Assembly (NCBI GenBank): GCA_016702335.1
Contig: JADJEF010000020.1
Span: forward strand, 1,864,513-1,928,512
Origin: Rhodocyclaceae bacterium
Lineage (GTDB): Bacteria > Pseudomonadota > Gammaproteobacteria > Burkholderiales > Rhodocyclaceae
DNA length: 64,000 bases
Direction: 5' to 3'
In this document: piece by piece, positions 25,661 to 33,208 of the stretch
Layout of the letters: every line of letters begins with the position of its first letter
Numbering within the stretch: position 1 is the first letter of the stretch
Translations under genes and position numbers: made by a program
Notes under the pieces: generated by a model
Databases searched by the model: none
Told to the model about the DNA's origin: nothing
What the model saw: the letters and a program-made list of their open reading frames with translations, nothing else

Positions 25661-26973
25661 AACCCAACCCCGAGAAAGGCTTCGATCTTGCTGGCAGCGT
25701 AGTCAAGCATGGCTTCCGAGAGGCCGGGGTAGACGCCGATCCAGAAGGTGTCATTCATGACCTGATCGGTGACGGTGAGCGCACCCGAGATGCGGTAGTG
25801 CCGCCCGATCATATAGGGCTGCCGGGTCAGGTTGCCGGCAAACAGCAGGCGTGTTCCGATCTTTTGCTGGTCGAGATAGGCCAGCAGGTCCACCCGGCGC
25901 ACGTTAGCTTCCGGCCGTAGGGTGAGCGGAAAACCGAACCACGACGGCTCGGACTGAGGCGTGGCTTCCGGCAGGACCAGCAGCTCGGCACAGGGGGCCA
26001 GACGTTCCTTGAGAAAGTGGAAATTGGCCCGGCGTGCGGCTACGAAACCCTCCAGTCGATCAAGCTGCGCCAGCGCACAGGCGGCTTGCATGTCAGTGAT
26101 CTTGAGGTTGTAGCCGAGGTGGCTGTAGGTGTACTTGTGATCGTAACCCTCGGGCAGATTCCCCAGCTTCCAGCAAAAGCGCTTGCCGCAGGTGTTGTCT
26201 TTACCGGGCGGGCAGTAGCAGTCGCGCCCCCAGTCGCGGAAGGATTCGGCAATGCGTGCCAGTTCGGGGTTATTGGTGAACACCGCCCCGCCTTCCCCCA
26301 TGGTGATGTGGTGGGCGGGGTAGAAGCTGAGCGTGCCAATGTCGCCGAAGGTGCCGACCGTCTTGCCGTCATAGGTGGCACCGAGCGCATCGCAGCAGTC
26401 TTCGATGACCCAGAGCTTGTGCTTCTTGGCCACACGCATCACTTCCGCGAGATTGAACGGGTTGCCCAGGGTATGGGCGAGCATGATGGCTTTGGTCTTC
26501 GGGCTGATCGCGGCTTCGAGTTGCGCGGCGTCAATGTTGTAGGTACTTAAGCAGACATCGACAAACACCGGCACCGCGCCAAATTGCAGGATGGGATTGA
26601 CCGTGGTCGGAAATCCGGCGGCGACACCAATAACCTCGTCCCCGGGCTTGATCGCGCGCTCACCCAACATGGGCGAAGTGAGTGTCGAGAAGGCGACCAG
26701 ATTGGCCGACGAGCCGGAGTTGACCGTAAGCACATGCGCCGCACCCAGCACTTTGCCCAGCCGCTGCTCGAATTGCTCGTTGAAGCGCCCGGTGGTGAGC
26801 CAGCCATCAAGCGCCGCCTCGACCATCAGTTTGAGTTCGGGGGCACCGATCACCTTGCCTGACGGCGGGATGACCGTGCTGCCGGGCACGAAGGCTTGGT
26901 CGGTGAAGCTCAAGGCCGCGTAGTCATCGACGAGGGCGGCTATTTGTTGGCGCAGAGACTCAGGGGTATTCAT
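25657..26973 (-). CDS. rfbH: CDP-4-keto-6-deoxyglucose 3-dehydrase RfbH (E1)
   Basis: A 438-residue PMP-dependent dehydrase that removes the 3-hydroxyl of CDP-6-deoxy-4-ketoglucose. The usual pyridoxal Lys is replaced by His in FYPAHHITMGEGGAVF, the hallmark of E1/ColD-type dehydrases. A Cys cluster (CYC-PPGKDNT-C-GKRF-C) supplies the [2Fe-2S] site found in E1 but not in ordinary aminotransferases. The length matches RfbH (about 437). The ATG at 26973 forms an ATGA overlap with rfbG, so I reject the longer frame to 27057. The matching E3 reductase (AscD/RfbI) is not visible in this window. Confidence 0.95.
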   Translation of the reverse strand: MNTPESLRQQIAALVDDYAALSFTDQAFVPGSTVIPPSGKVIGAPELKLMVEAALDGWLTTGRFNEQFEQRLGKVLGAAHVLTVNSGSSANLVAFSTLTSPMLGERAIKPGDEVIGVAAGFPTTVNPILQFGAVPVFVDVCLSTYNIDAAQLEAAISPKTKAIMLAHTLGNPFNLAEVMRVAKKHKLWVIEDCCDALGATYDGKTVGTFGDIGTLSFYPAHHITMGEGGAVFTNNPELARIAESFRDWGRDCYCPPGKDNTCGKRFCWKLGNLPEGYDHKYTYSHLGYNLKITDMQAACALAQLDRLEGFVAARRANFHFLKERLAPCAELLVLPEATPQSEPSWFGFPLTLRPEANVRRVDLLAYLDQQKIGTRLLFAGNLTRQPYMIGRHYRISGALTVTDQVMNDTFWIGVYPGLSEAMLDYAASKIEAFLGVGF

Positions 26974-28049
26974 AGCGGGGACGTGTTTTCGTAATCGGTG
27001 ATCTGTTGGCGGGTGATGGCGCGCATGTCGGCGCCGCGCCGCCAGGCGTTGTGCCACTCCAAGGTACGCGCCAACGCCGTCTCGATGTTCCAGCGCGGGT
27101 GCCAGCCCAGGCGGGTACGTGCCTTGGTGCTGTCAAGCTTGAGCGTGCCGGCTTCGTGCGGTTGCGGGGTGCTGTCGACGGTGATTTCGGGCGCTTCCTC
27201 ACCCAAATCGCCGTGTTGCCAGCGCCGACTTGCGGAAATGGCGATCTCGCCCACGGTCTTCTCGTCGTCGGGGTTGGGGCCGAAGTTCCAGGCCTCGGCA
27301 TATGCCGCGCCGTCTGTAAGCAGCTTTTCTGCGAGCGCCAGATACCCCGAGAGCGGCTCGAGCACGTGCTGCCAGGGGCGGATGGCCCCCGGATAGCGCA
27401 GGTGCAGCGCCTCGCCTTGCGCAAAGGCACGCAGCATGTCGGGCACCAGACGATCAGTCGCCCAGTCGCCACCGCCAATCACATTGCCGGCGCGGGCGCT
27501 GGCCAGAGCCACTCCGGCCTCACTCAGAAACGAGCGCCGGTAGGCCGCCGTGACCAGCTCGGCGCAGGCCTTGCTGCTGCTGTAGGGGTCGTAGCCACCG
27601 AGCGCGTCACTCTCACGGTAAGGCTCGCGGCGTTCGAGGTTTTCGTAGCATTTGTCGGTGGTGACGTTGATCACAGCGCGCACCGATTCGCACTCGCGCA
27701 CGGCATCGAGCAGATTAACCACGCCCATGACGTTGGTGGAGTAAGTTTCGGCGGGGTCGCGGTAAGACTGGCGCACCAGTGGCTGCGCGGCCAGATGCAG
27801 CACCAATTCGGGCTGTACCCGCTTAACGCATGCTGCTAGCGCGGTACGGTCACGGATGTCGCCAATGGTGGAATCCATCAGAGCGTCGAGTTGCGTGACC
27901 TCGAACAAACTGGGCATGGTCGGTGGGGCCAACGCAAAGCCACTGACCTGCGCACCCAGCGACTGCAACCAGTGGCATAGCCAGCCGCCCTTGAATCCGG
28001 TGTGGCCGGTGACCAGGACGCGCTTGCCTGTCCAGAACTTATTCTTCAT
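26970..28049 (-). CDS. rfbG: CDP-glucose 4,6-dehydratase RfbG
   Basis: A 359-residue extended SDR that converts CDP-glucose to CDP-4-keto-6-deoxyglucose. It has the NAD motif GHTGFKGGWL, HLAAQPLVRQSYRDPAETYSTNVMG, TTDKCYEN and the catalytic YSSSK in GGYDPYSSSKACAEL. All are typical of RfbG/AscB. The start at 28049 (MKNKFWTGKRVLVTG) is preferred over the ATG six codons upstream. Around residue 273 the 25-bp repeat encodes SASRRWQHGD, the same peptide as in the reductase two genes downstream. Family members elsewhere need not carry it, so it looks like a tolerated insertion in a surface loop. Confidence 0.94.
   Translation of the reverse strand: MKNKFWTGKRVLVTGHTGFKGGWLCHWLQSLGAQVSGFALAPPTMPSLFEVTQLDALMDSTIGDIRDRTALAACVKRVQPELVLHLAAQPLVRQSYRDPAETYSTNVMGVVNLLDAVRECESVRAVINVTTDKCYENLERREPYRESDALGGYDPYSSSKACAELVTAAYRRSFLSEAGVALASARAGNVIGGGDWATDRLVPDMLRAFAQGEALHLRYPGAIRPWQHVLEPLSGYLALAEKLLTDGAAYAEAWNFGPNPDDEKTVGEIAISASRRWQHGDLGEEAPEITVDSTPQPHEAGTLKLDSTKARTRLGWHPRWNIETALARTLEWHNAWRRGADMRAITRQQITDYENTSPL
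27207..27231 (-). repeat. 25-bp dispersed element, copy 8 (inside rfbG)
   Basis: In minus orientation the sequence reads AAGTCGGCGCTGG-CAAC-ACGGCGAT, with flanks matching the copy at 24427. Confidence 0.75.
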
Positions 28050-28199
28050 TTGCCATTCGCAGCGCATCGCTGGGGTTGCTCTTCAGCCCGCTTACATTCA
28101 GTGCTTCCATTCAGTGCTCCGGTGGGGCTGTTGGGTAGGCATGCTATTTGAGGATGTTAGCGTGAATGACGAAGTAAGCTTTTGTCGTGCTCGACACTT

Positions 28200-29420
28200 T
28201 CACCTGCCCATGACAAACAACTCACCTTTGCCAAGCGAGTTTGCCTGTTGCGCCAGCATGCTGGCAGCGGTGAGCGGGTTGTGAACCTCGATACCGTCAC
28301 GCATCGGATAGCTCTCTGCCACGGGGGCGACTACCCATTTGCGCGTGGCTCCCAGATCGATGGCGGCGCTGTAAAAGCCTTTTGACACCGTCGGTGCCGA
28401 AGAGCGCTTGATTTCGACGATCCAGGTGTCACCGTTGCGAAATTCAAGCACTAGATCAGCTTCTGCGCCGTGAGTAGTGCGATAAAAGCTGGCCGTTGCA
28501 TCGGGTACGGCAGCGATTAGCTGCTCGATGACAAAACCCTCCCAACTGGCACCGGCGACGGGGTGGGCCAGCAGAGAATCAATGCTAGCCAAGCCTAACA
28601 GTGAGTGCACCAGGCCGCTGTCACGCACATAGATCTTGGGTGCGCGAACCAAGCGCTTGCCGACATTGCCATGCCAGGCAGCCAAGCGCCGTACCAACAT
28701 CAAATCGCACAACAGATCGATGTAGCGCGCAACGGTCTGCCCGTTGATGGCGAGTGAAGCTGCCAACTGCGATTGGTTGAGCAAGCCCCCTTGATTGTGT
28801 GCCAGCATTGTCCACAGGCGCCGTAATGTTGTCGAAGGGATACGCGGGCCGAGTGCGGGAATGTCCCGTTCCAGATACGTGGTGATAAAGGCATCTCGCC
28901 ATGCCAAGCTCGCCGAGGCACTTTTTGCCAGCCATGAAAGCGGGAACCCACCCCTGACCCATAGTGCACTCAGATCGTCGGCACTGGCAGAGGGCTCGAG
29001 CAGTTCGCGGGCCTGAAAGGGGGTTAGTTCGAGGTAGGCAACTCGCCCGGCCAGGCTCTCGCTGGCTTGGTTGAGCAGCACGCCGCTGGCTGAGCCCAGT
29101 AGCAGGAATTGCCCAGCCGTTTCGCCTTCTTGACGACGCATGTCAATCTCGCTGCGCAATATGGCAAAAAGTTCAGGCTTTCGTTGCACCTCGTCGAGTA
29201 CGACCAAGCGTTTGCGATGCGCACGCAGAAAGGCTTCTGGGTCGTCCAGTTGGCGCTGGGCGGAAGGCAGCTCAAGGTCGAGGTAGAGGGCGTTCTCGCG
29301 CCGCTTTGCCTCGAGCAGCGCTAGTGTCGTCTTGCCTGTTTGCCGGGGCCCAAGTAAGGCAACGGCGGGAAACTGGGTCAGTAATTCAGCGAGGCGGGAT
29401 TGAGTTAAACGTGGATGCAT
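28200..29420 (-). CDS. AAA+ ATPase with DUF4143 domain
   Basis: A 406-residue protein. The N-terminal AAA_14-type ATPase has Walker A (LLGPRQTGKTTLAL), Walker B (RLVVLDEVQRKPELF) and an arginine region QFLLLGSASGVLL. The DUF4143 C-terminal domain spans about 200-370, including an endonuclease-like stretch (EADLVLEFRNGDTWIVEIKRSS with the D...ExK pattern). Such proteins are widespread and of unknown role. It is out of place between rfbG and rfbF, which act consecutively, and both its flanks are non-coding gaps, so it looks like an insertion into the sugar operon. A TTGCA-TAT-TGCAA palindrome sits 16 bp before its start. Confidence 0.85.
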   Translation of the reverse strand: MHPRLTQSRLAELLTQFPAVALLGPRQTGKTTLALLEAKRRENALYLDLELPSAQRQLDDPEAFLRAHRKRLVVLDEVQRKPELFAILRSEIDMRRQEGETAGQFLLLGSASGVLLNQASESLAGRVAYLELTPFQARELLEPSASADDLSALWVRGGFPLSWLAKSASASLAWRDAFITTYLERDIPALGPRIPSTTLRRLWTMLAHNQGGLLNQSQLAASLAINGQTVARYIDLLCDLMLVRRLAAWHGNVGKRLVRAPKIYVRDSGLVHSLLGLASIDSLLAHPVAGASWEGFVIEQLIAAVPDATASFYRTTHGAEADLVLEFRNGDTWIVEIKRSSAPTVSKGFYSAAIDLGATRKWVVAPVAESYPMRDGIEVHNPLTAASMLAQQANSLGKGELFVMGR

Positions 29421-29435
29421 CCGTGTAATTTAACA

Positions 29436-29448
29436 TTGCAATATGCAA
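29436..29448. promoter_or_regulatory. palindrome upstream of the DUF4143 gene
   Basis: TTGCA-N3-TGCAA dyad about 16 bp before the ATG at 29420, in the 37-bp gap to rfbF. It may be an operator; nothing more can be said. Confidence 0.25.
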
Positions 29449-29457
29449 ATTGCACGG

Positions 29458-30234
29458 TTAACCCCATACTTTCCACGGTGCCGTGTTGTCCTGCCAGAGT
29501 TGCTCCAGGTGAATCTTGTCGCGCAGGGTATCCATGGGTTGCCAGAAACCCTCATGGCGATAGGCCGCGAGTTGGCCTTGGGCGGCTAGTGCTTCAAGCG
29601 GCTCGCGCTCCCAGAGGGTGTCATCGCCGTCGATCAGACCAATCACCGAGGGCGACAGGACAAAGAAGCCCCCATTGATCAGACCGCCATCGCCCTTGGG
29701 CTTTTCCTTGAACTGGCTGACCCGGTTGTCGGCGGAAATGTCGATGGCACCGAATCGCCCCGGTGGATAGGTGGCGGTGAGTGTCGCCTGCAAACCTTGG
29801 GCTTGATGGAACGCGAGCAGTTGGCCGATATTGATATCGCCGACGCCGTCGCCGTAGGTGAAGCAGAAGGAGGCTTCATCCTTGACGTAGGGAGCGACGC
29901 GCTTGAGCCTGCCGCCGGTCTGCGTGGTGTCTCCGGTATCAACCAGCGTTACCCGCCATGGCTCGGCATGACGTTCATGCACCTCGACCGAATTGTTGGC
30001 GATGTCAAAGGTGATGTCCGAGGTATGCAGAAAGTAATTGGCGAAGTATTCCTTGATCACATAGCCCTTGTAGCCACAGCAGATGACGAAGTCATTGATG
30101 CCGTAATGCGAATACAACTTCATGATGTGCCAGAGAATCGGCTTGCCGCCGATCTCGACCATGGGCTTGGGCTTGGCGGAGGTTTCTTCCGAGAGGCGGG
30201 TACCGAGGCCTCCGGCGAGGATGACGGCTTTCAT
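29458..30234 (-). CDS. rfbF: glucose-1-phosphate cytidylyltransferase RfbF
   Basis: A 258-residue enzyme that makes CDP-glucose from CTP and glucose-1-phosphate. The nucleotide-binding start MKAVILAGGLGTRLSEETSAKPKPMVEIGGKPILWHIMKLYSHYG is that of RfbF/AscA/DdhA. It also has FVICCGYKGYVIKEYF, FCFTYGDGVGDINI (metal-binding Asp) and GLINGGFFVLSP. The length is exactly typical. It supplies RfbG, from which it is separated by the DUF4143 gene. The 168-bp gap between the UDP-xylose synthase gene and rfbF holds the second copy of the intergenic repeat, ending about 10 bp before this start. Confidence 0.96.
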   Translation of the reverse strand: MKAVILAGGLGTRLSEETSAKPKPMVEIGGKPILWHIMKLYSHYGINDFVICCGYKGYVIKEYFANYFLHTSDITFDIANNSVEVHERHAEPWRVTLVDTGDTTQTGGRLKRVAPYVKDEASFCFTYGDGVGDINIGQLLAFHQAQGLQATLTATYPPGRFGAIDISADNRVSQFKEKPKGDGGLINGGFFVLSPSVIGLIDGDDTLWEREPLEALAAQGQLAAYRHEGFWQPMDTLRDKIHLEQLWQDNTAPWKVWG

Positions 30235-30245
30235 GAGCGTGAAAT

Positions 30246-30405
30246 ACAGGATGGGCGACGTGTGATATCGAGCGTAGCGAGCCTTATAGAAGCCCCGCCC
30301 CGGGGCGGGGTTTGGGGTGGGGGGCTTAGTTTGCTGCCTTGATGGAAAGCGAAGCCGAGAAATTTCATAATCAGAGGTGCAATAAGTGTGACTGCATGAA
30401 AGTTA
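30246..30405 (-). repeat. intergenic dispersed repeat, short copy (upstream of rfbF)
   Basis: On the minus strand it starts at the TAA of the UDP-xylose synthase gene and ends just before the rfbF ATG, mirroring the copy after fliG. It contains a perfect 18-bp palindrome CCCCGCCCC/GGGGCGGGG (30293-30310), which replaces the two hairpins of the long copy. It is likely to fold in the transcript. Confidence 0.65.
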
Positions 30406-31341
30406 GGTTGCGATCCGCTGCCTGAAGTAGGCGATGGTTTCGCGCAGGCCGTCTTCAAGCGCTACCTTGGGCTCCCAGTCCAGCACGCGTTTCGCCTGCG
30501 TGATGTCCGGCTGGCGCTGGCGCGGGTCATCTTGCGGCAGTGGCTTGAATACCAGTTTTGACGCGCTGCTGGTCAGCCGCAATACGTTCTCGGCGAGCGC
30601 CAGCATGGTGAATTCGCCCGGGTTGCCGATGTTGATCGGGCCGGTGATATCGGCGGGCGTATCCATCAAGCGCAGCATGCCTTCGATCAGGTCATCTACA
30701 TAGCAGAAGCTTCGTGTCTGCTGGCCGTCGCCATAGATGGTGATGTCTTCGCCGCGTAGCGCCTGCACGATAAAGTTGCTGACCACGCGGCCGTCGTTGG
30801 GGTGCATGCGTGGGCCGTAGGTATTGAAGATGCGCATCACCTTGATCTGCAATGCATGCTGCCGGTAGTAGTCGAAAAACAGCGTTTCGGCGCAGCGCTT
30901 GCCCTCGTCGTAGCAACTGCGGATGCCGATAGGGTTGACCCGGCCCCAGTATTCCTCACGCTGCGGGTGCACCTCGGGGTCGCCATAGACCTCGCTGGTA
31001 GAGGCTTGCAGAATCCGCGCACGTGTGCGTTTGGCCAGCCCGAGCATATTGATTGCGCCATGTACGCTGGTCTTGGTGGTCTGCACCGGGTCATGCTGGT
31101 AATGCACAGGGCTGGCCGGGCAGGCGAGATTGAAGATGCGCTCAACCTCGACGTACAGCGGAAAGGTCACGTCATGACGCTGTAGCTCGAACAGGGAATG
31201 GCTCATCAGGTGCGCAATGTTGCGCTTGTCGCCGGTGAAGAAATTGTCGACGCAGAGTACGTCGTCACCGCGGGCGACCAGGCGGTCACAAAGGTGTGAG
31301 CCAAGGAAGCCGGCACCGCCGGTCACTAGTGTTTTTCTCAT
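30403..31341 (-). CDS. UDP-glucuronate decarboxylase (UDP-xylose synthase)
   Basis: A 312-residue extended SDR. The motifs TGGAGFLGSHLCDRLV, the VDNFFTGDKRNI loop, NLACPASPVHYQHDPVQTTKT, LQASTSEVYGDP, catalytic YDEGKR (in GIRSCYDEGKRCAETLFFDYYR) and RIFNTYGPRMHPNDGRVVSNFI are diagnostic of UXS. The enzyme converts UDP-glucuronate to UDP-xylose through a 4-keto intermediate. The dehydrogenase that should make UDP-glucuronate is either the unusual gene at 36758-38074 or lies elsewhere. It is 3 bp after the transaldolase gene in the same operon. Confidence 0.93.
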   Translation of the reverse strand: MRKTLVTGGAGFLGSHLCDRLVARGDDVLCVDNFFTGDKRNIAHLMSHSLFELQRHDVTFPLYVEVERIFNLACPASPVHYQHDPVQTTKTSVHGAINMLGLAKRTRARILQASTSEVYGDPEVHPQREEYWGRVNPIGIRSCYDEGKRCAETLFFDYYRQHALQIKVMRIFNTYGPRMHPNDGRVVSNFIVQALRGEDITIYGDGQQTRSFCYVDDLIEGMLRLMDTPADITGPINIGNPGEFTMLALAENVLRLTSSASKLVFKPLPQDDPRQRQPDITQAKRVLDWEPKVALEDGLRETIAYFRQRIAT

Positions 31342-31344
31342 GGC

Positions 31345-32061
31345 TTAAAGCGTGAACCCGGCTGACAGGGCGTCCGCATGGAACATTTTGACGGTATCGA
31401 GCGAGTAGTCATCAAGGTCATATCCGACCAGCGCGAGCTTTTTGAGAATGTCGTTGGTGACGGTGATCACGTGGCAACCGATGGTATCTGCCTGAAAGAT
31501 ATTGAGCAGTTCGCGGGGGCTGGCCCAGATCAGTTCTGAAGCGGGTGCCAGCTTGAGCATTTCGACGGCGGCGGTCATCAGCGGCACGGGGTCGCGTCCG
31601 GTGTCTGCAATGCGCCCGGCGAATACCGACACGTAGCTGGGCACGTCCGGGTTGAGTGCAGCCACGACGTCACGAACCTGGGCCAGGGTGGTAAGGGCGG
31701 TGACATTGAGCTTCACTCCTTGTGTCGAGAGTTTTTTGACGAGGGCACACGAGGACGCTCGGCTTGTGTTGGTGACTGGGACCTTTACAAAAACGTTACT
31801 TCCCCAACTGGCGATCTCCAGCGCCTGGCGTTCCATTTCAATAAACTCGTCAGAGAAGACTTCAAATGAGATCGGCTTATCGCGAATGCTGTCGAGGATT
31901 TCGCGGCAAAAGGCGCGATAGTCGCGTATGCCGGCCTTTTTCATCAGCGTAGGGTTGGTGGTCAGGCCTTTGACGAAGGGCTGCGCGTACATGTCCAGCA
32001 TGCCTGCCTTGTCGGCACCGTCGGCAAAAATCTTCACTTTCAGGTTACTGATGGCAGTCAT
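31345..32061 (-). CDS. transaldolase-family protein
   Basis: A 238-residue class I aldolase of the transaldolase/fructose-6-phosphate aldolase superfamily. KIFADGADKAGMLDMYAQPFVKGLTTNPTLMKKAG is the N-terminal motif, and the Schiff-base Lys lies in SNVFVKVPVTNT. Transaldolases interconvert fructose-6-P and sedoheptulose-7-P. The next genes (GmhB, GmhA, HddC, HddA) start from sedoheptulose-7-P, so this copy probably feeds GDP-heptose synthesis. It overlaps gmhB by 4 bp (ATGA), supporting that link. Confidence 0.88.
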   Translation of the reverse strand: MTAISNLKVKIFADGADKAGMLDMYAQPFVKGLTTNPTLMKKAGIRDYRAFCREILDSIRDKPISFEVFSDEFIEMERQALEIASWGSNVFVKVPVTNTSRASSCALVKKLSTQGVKLNVTALTTLAQVRDVVAALNPDVPSYVSVFAGRIADTGRDPVPLMTAAVEMLKLAPASELIWASPRELLNIFQADTIGCHVITVTNDILKKLALVGYDLDDYSLDTVKMFHADALSAGFTL

Positions 32062-32609
32062 GGTGTTACCCCAAGAATAATGTCAGCAGCATCGCGCAAA
32101 GAGGAAGCTTTGTAATCGAAGGACTGCGGCTGCTTTTCCGCGTAGTTGTAGTCAATGAAAATGGTTTTGCACCCGGCGTGTTGTCCCGCCTCGATGTCGC
32201 GCCACCGGTCTCCGACCATAAAGCTGGTCGGCAGACTGATTGCGTGGCAGGCGGCGGCGGCGATCAGGGCACCCGGTTGCGGCTTGCGGCACAGGCAGTG
32301 ATCGGTGGAATCGTGATAGCAGGTGCGAAACTCGTCGAGCGGCAAGCATGACTGCAGATGGGCATTCATGGCGTCGACCTGCTCACGGGTGGTTTTGCCA
32401 CGGGCAACATCGGGCTGGTTGGTAACGACTATGAGCAGCCAGCCCGCCCTGTGCAGGTCGGTCAGGGCAGATTCCACTCCAGGCAGTATCTCCAGTTCGG
32501 CCAGGGTGTCGGGTGGATGGGGCGTGCCGTTGCGAACAAAGGCGCGATTGAGCACGCCGTCCCGGTCCAGGAAGACCGCACGACGCAGCCGGTCGGAGGC
32601 CTCGTACAT
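32058..32609 (-). CDS. gmhB: D-glycero-D-manno-heptose-1,7-bisphosphate phosphatase GmhB
   Basis: A 183-residue HAD phosphatase. The nucleophile motif is FLDRDGVLNRAF, followed by VVTNQPDVARG. A zinc-binding Cys/His loop (CYHDSTDHCLCRKPQPG) and MVGDRWRDIEAGQHAG complete the GmhB pattern. It removes the 7-phosphate of heptose bisphosphate in the GDP-heptose route. The ATG at 32609 forms an ATGA overlap with gmhA. The longer frame to 32630 is less likely. Confidence 0.92.
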   Translation of the reverse strand: MYEASDRLRRAVFLDRDGVLNRAFVRNGTPHPPDTLAELEILPGVESALTDLHRAGWLLIVVTNQPDVARGKTTREQVDAMNAHLQSCLPLDEFRTCYHDSTDHCLCRKPQPGALIAAAACHAISLPTSFMVGDRWRDIEAGQHAGCKTIFIDYNYAEKQPQSFDYKASSLRDAADIILGVTP

Positions 32610-33208
32610 CAGCGGGTGGCAGATTCCCATTTGGTCTGGCTGGCCTTGAGCTTGGGGTGCGAGACCAGCAGATGCCAGACCACTGCCTGAAAGGCCTCGG
32701 AGTGGGGCGTTACCGTATCGGGATTGACGGTCGGCACGATCAGGCAGACATCTGCCATTTGCGCGGTGTAGCCGCCATCACGGCCGACCACGCCGGTGAT
32801 GCGAGCGCCTACCGACTTGGCAAACTTGATCGCTTCGACGAGATTGGGGCTGATATTTTTTTCCAGATTCCCGCCGCCTACCGAGAAAATGAACAACGCG
32901 TCACTGGGGCGCAGGCGGCTTACCTTGAGCCACTCGACAAAGACGCTGGCCCAGCCTTCATCGTTGGTACGGGCAGTTAGCTCGGAGACGTTATCCGTTG
33001 GCGCATAGCATTCGATGCCGGCAATCTTGCGAAAGTCATTGACGGCATGCGAACAGTTGCCGGCACTGCCGCCGACGCCAAGAAAAAACAGGCGCCCACT
33101 GTCGGCCTTGACCCGGGCCAGCAGTGTCGCCATGTCTTCGATAGCGCCTGCATCGATTCGGGAGATTATGTCTGCAGCTTCCTTGAGGTGTTGCTGGGCG
33201 TAGCTCAT
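32609..33208 (-). CDS. gmhA: phosphoheptose isomerase GmhA
   Basis: A 199-residue SIS-domain isomerase that converts sedoheptulose-7-P to D-glycero-D-manno-heptose-7-P. The phosphosugar-binding motifs are VGGSAGNCSHAVNDFRKI and IFSVGGGNLEKNISPNLVEAIKFAKSVGARITGVVGRDGG. The length is close to E. coli GmhA (192). It is coupled by 4-bp overlaps to gmhB and hddC in a gene order known from GDP-D-glycero-D-manno-heptose clusters. Confidence 0.92.
   Translation of the reverse strand: MSYAQQHLKEAADIISRIDAGAIEDMATLLARVKADSGRLFFLGVGGSAGNCSHAVNDFRKIAGIECYAPTDNVSELTARTNDEGWASVFVEWLKVSRLRPSDALFIFSVGGGNLEKNISPNLVEAIKFAKSVGARITGVVGRDGGYTAQMADVCLIVPTVNPDTVTPHSEAFQAVVWHLLVSHPKLKASQTKWESATR

Noticed and set aside
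3061..27231. The 25-bp element as a DNA-uptake sequence
   Set aside because: Known uptake sequences are about 9-12 bp and much denser; the copies here are longer, few, and absent from the last 37 kb.
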